A DNA stretch of 64,000 nucleotides from Formosa sediminum (GTDB taxonomy: Bacteria; Bacteroidota; Bacteroidia; Flavobacteriales; Flavobacteriaceae), in assembly GCF_007197735.1 (NCBI RefSeq), contig NZ_CP041637.1, forward strand, positions 1,302,001-1,366,000, written 5' to 3'. This document shows, one piece after another, positions 59,798 through 64,000 of the stretch. A program made the position numbers and the translations under genes. The stretch's first letter is position 1. Each line of letters begins with the position of its first letter. The notes beneath the pieces are model-generated. The model searched no databases, was not told the origin of the DNA, and worked only from the letters and a program-made list of their open reading frames with translations.

Positions 59798-62359
59798 TTA
59801 TAAATTGAAATTTTGATTAACTAATTGTTTTTGTTGGTAAGAATGATTAAAATAAGTGTCTGAAATGGCTAATGACATTTCGTGAAGTAAATCACTAAGT
59901 ACAGTTAATGCATCGTCTAAATTTTGCCTTATTACAGTGCCTTCTTTTATACTTAGTAAGGATTGTAAATTTAAATTTTGAATTAAACTATGAGCATCTG
60001 CAATGAACTTCTGGCAATCTGTAGTATCTCCTAAACTTTCAGGATGCGGTAATCTGTCTATATCTTTTTGAATACGTCTAAGCTGGTAAGCTAAAGATTT
60101 AGGATATTCATCGTCCAGTAAGATAAGTCCGATTACGTTTTCTGTGCTTAAATGCGAACGATAACTGTATCGGTAAATATTTAAACTTTCATGGCTAGAA
60201 AGTAAAGCCTCTAAAATTTCGTATTGAGGTTGTTCTTTATAATTTATTACTAATAGAGAACGGCATTTAGCAATACTCATCATAGATTGCTCGGATTGTA
60301 AACCAATAAAATATAAAAGTAAACCTTGTTCTACTAAAATACTTTCTTCTATAAGTCCCATAAATGCGATAAGTCTTGTAATAATCTTATCTAGTATTTT
60401 GACCATAGATTGTATGGATGTGTTTTCGTTAGCTTCTTCAATAAAAATTCTCCAATTTTTCTGAATTCCATCAAAAACACGCCACATGTCTTTAGACCAT
60501 AAATTACGTAAAGTGTAATACGAATTGTTAAAGCTTGACAGTGTTTGCGCAAAACTTCCAATTCTATTTTTATCAATTAAAATAGAAAGGATTTCTTTTA
60601 AAGGATCTTCTAAAGCAGATTTTCCTTTTTCACCTATAAATCCAGGAAAGGTAGATGTAATGTGTGTTATAGATTTTAATAAACAAACCAAGCTATCAGA
60701 CTTAACTTTTTGCTTGTTGTATTGTTCATTACTCATTTTATTTAGTACTGTTCTTAAATATCTAGCGGTCACCAATGCGCGACCTAAATACCGTCCAGAC
60801 CAATAAAGGTTTTCTGCTGTATTACTTGGCAAGTCATTAATGCCTGAAATAGAAATTTTACAACTATTGTCCCAAGAATAATTTTGAATACTTGTTTGAG
60901 GTTTATCAGTAACAACCCAAAAATCTTTACTTACCCCTCCACGATGATTAGAAACAAACAGGTCTTCACGCTCGGCAGCGACTCTAACTAATCCGCCAGG
61001 CATAATTGAATATCCGTCGTTTTTAGCTATTGAAAATGCTCTGCACATTACCTTGCGAGGTTCTAATTTTCCATTAATAAAATCTGGAGCTGTAGAGAAC
61101 ATAATTTTTTCTTGAGCAACAAACACATAAGGGTTGGTAATAATTTCTTTTTTAAGTTTTTCTAGGTCTTCTTTCTTTAAAAACTCACAAAATACAATGC
61201 TTTCTCTGTTAGATCGATCTATACGTTTTAAAACTAAATTTGTTAGGTTTTCTAAAACGTAATCGCGTTCTTTTTTTTGACCACACCACCATGAGCCAAT
61301 TTGGGGAAGAATTAAATCTTCTTTAAAAAAATATTTACAAACAGCATTCATAAATGGAATAAGGCCAGAGTTTTCTAAAATTCCGCTTCCTATTGGGTTT
61401 ACAATAGTTACTTGTTGTTCTCTAACCACATCAAGTAAACCGGCAACACCTAAATAAGAATCTTCACGGAGTTCTAAAGGATCCATAAACACATCGTCTA
61501 CGCGTTTTAAGATAACATCTACCTGTTTAAGTTCTTTTAAAGATTTCATCCATACTTTACCATCTCTAACAACCAAATCGTTTCCTGCAACTAAAGGATA
61601 ACCTAAAAAAGAAGACATGTATGCATGCTCAAAATAGGTTTCGTTTAAGGGGCCAGGTGTAAGTATAACAATATTTGGATTGTCTCTGTTTTGAGGCGCT
61701 GCATCCAAAAGCATTTTGTTAAAATCTGAAAAGAATGTTGTAGGTGGTTTTACATGAATATCCTTAAATATATCTGGTAAAATACGGCTAGTTGCATATC
61801 TGTTTTCTAAAGCGTATCCCATGCCAGAAGGCGCTTGCGTTCTATCGTTAACAACCCACATTCTGCCATCTGGCCCACGGGCAAGATCTGCAGAATGGAT
61901 TAATAAATTTTTAGCTGTTTTATATTGAATTTGATCGCACTGTCTTAAAAATCCACGATGTGCATATATAACCTCTAACGGAATAATTCCATTTTTTATA
62001 AGCTCGCGTTTGCCATAAATATCTTTTAACGTAAGGTTTAATAATTCCGAACGTTGTTGCATCCCTTTTTCAATGGTTTCCCATTCTTTTTCATGAATTA
62101 GAAAGGGTACAATGTTTAGTTGCCAAGAGCGGTGCATGCCTTTAGGGTCGTTGTAAACATTATACGTTACTCCGTTCTCGTCCATTAACCAATCCATCTC
62201 GTTTTGTTTTGAGATCATGGCTTTATTACCCATATGGGTAAGATTGTTTAGTAATTTTTCCCAATTTGGATTTACAGACATATTAGATTTTAAGACTTCG
62301 TCGTAATTCTTAAAGTCTGAAAAATAATTATCAAAAAGGGTGTTTTTATCAATGGGCAT
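59798..62359 (-). CDS. Circularly permuted ATP-grasp ligase fused to an alpha-E domain
   Basis: Residues about 1-480 are the permuted ATP-grasp type 2 domain with RGPDGRMWVVNDRTQAPSGM near 160, DDVFMDPLELREDS near 290, IVNPIGSGILENSG and IGSWWCGQ near 355. Residues about 505-840 are the helical alpha-E domain starting LPSNTAENLYWSGRYLGRA. The two halves are separate genes (COG2308 and COG2307) in many bacteria. ATP-grasp enzymes form amide bonds from a carboxylate and an amine. The fusion and the adjacent transglutaminase and DUF2126 genes point to synthesis of a small peptide-like compound or peptide tagging; the substrate is unknown. Confidence 0.93.
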   Translation of the reverse strand: MPIDKNTLFDNYFSDFKNYDEVLKSNMSVNPNWEKLLNNLTHMGNKAMISKQNEMDWLMDENGVTYNVYNDPKGMHRSWQLNIVPFLIHEKEWETIEKGMQQRSELLNLTLKDIYGKRELIKNGIIPLEVIYAHRGFLRQCDQIQYKTAKNLLIHSADLARGPDGRMWVVNDRTQAPSGMGYALENRYATSRILPDIFKDIHVKPPTTFFSDFNKMLLDAAPQNRDNPNIVILTPGPLNETYFEHAYMSSFLGYPLVAGNDLVVRDGKVWMKSLKELKQVDVILKRVDDVFMDPLELREDSYLGVAGLLDVVREQQVTIVNPIGSGILENSGLIPFMNAVCKYFFKEDLILPQIGSWWCGQKKERDYVLENLTNLVLKRIDRSNRESIVFCEFLKKEDLEKLKKEIITNPYVFVAQEKIMFSTAPDFINGKLEPRKVMCRAFSIAKNDGYSIMPGGLVRVAAEREDLFVSNHRGGVSKDFWVVTDKPQTSIQNYSWDNSCKISISGINDLPSNTAENLYWSGRYLGRALVTARYLRTVLNKMSNEQYNKQKVKSDSLVCLLKSITHITSTFPGFIGEKGKSALEDPLKEILSILIDKNRIGSFAQTLSSFNNSYYTLRNLWSKDMWRVFDGIQKNWRIFIEEANENTSIQSMVKILDKIITRLIAFMGLIEESILVEQGLLLYFIGLQSEQSMMSIAKCRSLLVINYKEQPQYEILEALLSSHESLNIYRYSYRSHLSTENVIGLILLDDEYPKSLAYQLRRIQKDIDRLPHPESLGDTTDCQKFIADAHSLIQNLNLQSLLSIKEGTVIRQNLDDALTVLSDLLHEMSLAISDTYFNHSYQQKQLVNQNFNL

Positions 62360-62366
62360 TAATTAT

Positions 62367-64000
62367 CTATTTTTTTCTTAGATCTAAAGTATATGGAAAC
62401 TCAAAATTAATTGGTTGTTCTATATATCTAAATTTACGAGAACCTTCATGGGTTTCTATATTTATACTAGAATTATTGTCGTCTTGTTCAATTTTTTCAA
62501 CTTCAAAAATTTCGCCTTGTGTATGACCTTGATCCCAAAAACGATTAATACGTCTTGATTCTGCCTCATAACTATTTACAGGGTAAGTCTTATATGAACG
62601 TCCTCCTGGATGAGAAACAAAATAAGTACAGCCTCCAATAGCGCGTTTGTTCCAAGTGTCAATAATATCAAAAACCAATGGGGTATCTACATCAATTGTT
62701 GGGTGTAAAGAGGAGTGTGGATTCCAAGCTTTATATCTAATGCTTGCAACATATTCGCCTTTAACACCAGTGTTATTTAAATTTACTTTAACACCGTTGC
62801 AAGTTAATACAAATCTTTCTTCTGTGAAATGAGAAACTTTTACTTGTAAGCGTTCTACAGAAGAATCTACATATCTTGCTGTACCGCCACCTGTCATTTC
62901 TTCACCGAGAACATTCCAAGGTTCGATAGCCGCACGTAGCTCTAGGTTTATATTGTTTATTTCTACCATTCCATGTAATGGAAATCTAAATTCGAAAAAT
63001 GGATCAAACCAATCTTCTTTAAATTTGTAACCTGCTTTATTCAGTTGGTTTACAATATCTTTAATGTCTTCTCTTACATAGTGTTCTGTTAAAAATTTAT
63101 CGTGTAGTTCTGTGCCCCAACGTACTAAATTATGTTCGTAAGGTTTTTTCCAGAACCAAGCGACTAATGTTCTAACTAATAAATTTTGCATTAAGCTCAT
63201 TTGTGGGTGTGGTGGCATATCAAAGGCGCGTAGCTCTAAAATACCTAAACGTCCGGAGGATGAGTCTGGTGAGTATAACTTATCTATACAGAATTCTGCA
63301 CGGTGTGTATTCCCTGTTAAATCGGTTAAAAGGTGTCGGAATAATCTATCGGTTAACCAAAACGGGACTTTACCATTTTTAGGAATCTGGCTAAAAGCAA
63401 TCTCCAATTCATAGAGGTTTTCCATTCTTGCTTCATCTATACGTGGTGCCTGACTTGTAGCCCCAATAAATGCGCCTGAAAACAAGTACGATAATCCTGG
63501 ATGGTGTTGCCAAAATGTTAGTAAACTGCGTAACAGGCTTGGTTTGCGTAATAGTGGGCTATCTGCAGGAGTAATACCTCCTAAAGTAACATGGTTACCA
63601 CCTCCAGTTCCAGTGTGTTTTCCATCTAACATGAATTTTTCAGTACCTAAACGAGATTCTTTAGCTAAACGGTATAATGTTAATGTGTTATGTGTAAGTT
63701 CTTCCCAGTTTTTAGCAGGCTGTACATTTACTTCAATCACACCAGGATCTGGCGTAATTTTCATGGATTCTAAACGGTTATCATGAGGTGGATTGTAACC
63801 TTCTAGTACAACAGGAATTTTTAATTCTTTTGCAGTAGATTCTATAGAGGCTATTAAATCTAAAAAGATTTCTGCAGAATCTAGAGGTGGTAAAAATAAA
63901 TGCAATTTTTGATCTCTAACTTCTGCACATATAGCTGTCCTGATAAAGTAATTACAATCGTCTTGCGTTATTCCTTCTTCATTAACTTTTCGAATACGTC
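62367..64000 (-). CDS. DUF2126 putative amidoligase, partial at window edge
   Basis: The frame is open from the stop at 62367 to the right edge, about 543 residues, so the N-terminus is missing. The visible part matches DUF2126 (putative amidoligase): DSAEIFLDLIASIESTAKEL, GKHTGTGGGNHVTLGG, ADSPLLRKPSLLRSLLTFWQ and RAEFCIDKLYSPDSSSGRLG. Full-length proteins are about 1100 residues with a transglutaminase-like domain at the N-terminus, which would lie outside. An in-frame TTG at 63903-63905 is not a likely start because upstream codons continue the family sequence. The ATP-grasp gene follows with a seven-base gap. Confidence 0.93.
   Translation of the reverse strand, partial: RIRKVNEEGITQDDCNYFIRTAICAEVRDQKLHLFLPPLDSAEIFLDLIASIESTAKELKIPVVLEGYNPPHDNRLESMKITPDPGVIEVNVQPAKNWEELTHNTLTLYRLAKESRLGTEKFMLDGKHTGTGGGNHVTLGGITPADSPLLRKPSLLRSLLTFWQHHPGLSYLFSGAFIGATSQAPRIDEARMENLYELEIAFSQIPKNGKVPFWLTDRLFRHLLTDLTGNTHRAEFCIDKLYSPDSSSGRLGILELRAFDMPPHPQMSLMQNLLVRTLVAWFWKKPYEHNLVRWGTELHDKFLTEHYVREDIKDIVNQLNKAGYKFKEDWFDPFFEFRFPLHGMVEINNINLELRAAIEPWNVLGEEMTGGGTARYVDSSVERLQVKVSHFTEERFVLTCNGVKVNLNNTGVKGEYVASIRYKAWNPHSSLHPTIDVDTPLVFDIIDTWNKRAIGGCTYFVSHPGGRSYKTYPVNSYEAESRRINRFWDQGHTQGEIFEVEKIEQDDNNSSINIETHEGSRKFRYIEQPINFEFPYTLDLRKK

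Noticed and set aside
62367-63905. A complete 512-residue protein starting at a TTG at 63905
   Set aside because: The reading frame continues upstream to the window edge with family-like sequence, so the gene is partial and starts outside.

Overview
The window is AT-rich chromosomal DNA from a member of the Bacteroidota, most likely family Flavobacteriaceae. Four things point there. Promoter -7 boxes of the form TAnnTTTG recur in front of genes, and start codons mostly lack a Shine-Dalgarno sequence. Lineage-typical families are present: DUF4271, DUF4296, DUF4301, DUF3098, DUF3127 and a type IX secretion (T9SS) C-terminal sorting domain. DnaE carries its own proofreading exonuclease. The bacterial group II geranylgeranylglyceryl-phosphate synthase family is also present. 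Nearly all of the window is core housekeeping sequence. I see no prophage, insertion sequence, CRISPR array or rRNA operon.

Layout. 1-3471: the end of an M16 peptidase gene, ribosomal proteins L21 and L27, and S-adenosylhomocysteine hydrolase. 3534-10900: phosphopantetheinyl transferase and an ether-lipid synthase, then a YkoF/DUF77-like protein, a PnuC-type transporter and a NadR-like kinase, DUF4301, ArfB, and a TonB receptor under a TPP riboswitch. 10938-16581: a Rieske-like lipoprotein, greA, a HIT protein, an orphan histidine kinase, DUF3127, aat, tag and a thioredoxin-like protein. 16578-20770 (minus strand): ftsX, a lipoprotein, DUF3098, uppP, truB and a TonB-like protein, probably one operon. 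20897-29448: leuS, ald, a zinc peptidase, Cu/Zn superoxide dismutase, an Lrp regulator, DUF423 and PEP carboxykinase. 29530-36011: a HemD-like protein and DUF4271, then polyprenol-phosphate mannosyltransferase, dihydroorotase, DUF4296, an epimerase and tyrS. 36200-42458: a LuxE-like enzyme, a minimal T9SS-sorted protein, a PhoB/PhoR-type pair, a glycosyltransferase, trmB, a LysE-type exporter and an alkyltransferase-like protein. 42516-48143: an M1 aminopeptidase and an Fe-S/electron-transfer run (Mrp, NifU-like, ferredoxin reductase, ferredoxin). 48235-57119: trmN6, rimM, rpsP, a GT2 glycosyltransferase, a lipoprotein, dnaE and trxA. 57205-64000: a DUF58 protein, two tandem tRNA-Asp genes, and a transglutaminase / permuted ATP-grasp-alpha-E / DUF2126 cluster that runs off the right edge.

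How genes work together. The stretch 4998-10900 reads as a vitamin-uptake module, most simply for thiamine: outer-membrane receptor under TPP control, inner-membrane carrier, small binding protein and a kinase. The right-edge cluster matches a gene set predicted from comparative genomics to form and process amide or peptide bonds; its product is unknown, and it is the best candidate here for an undescribed pathway. The tRNA-Asp genes lie in a 377-bp tandem duplication whose non-tRNA part keeps paired stems despite base changes.

Limits. Everything here was read by eye. Family calls rest on motifs, length and context. Promoter and terminator calls rest on consensus and complementarity, without folding energies or expression data.
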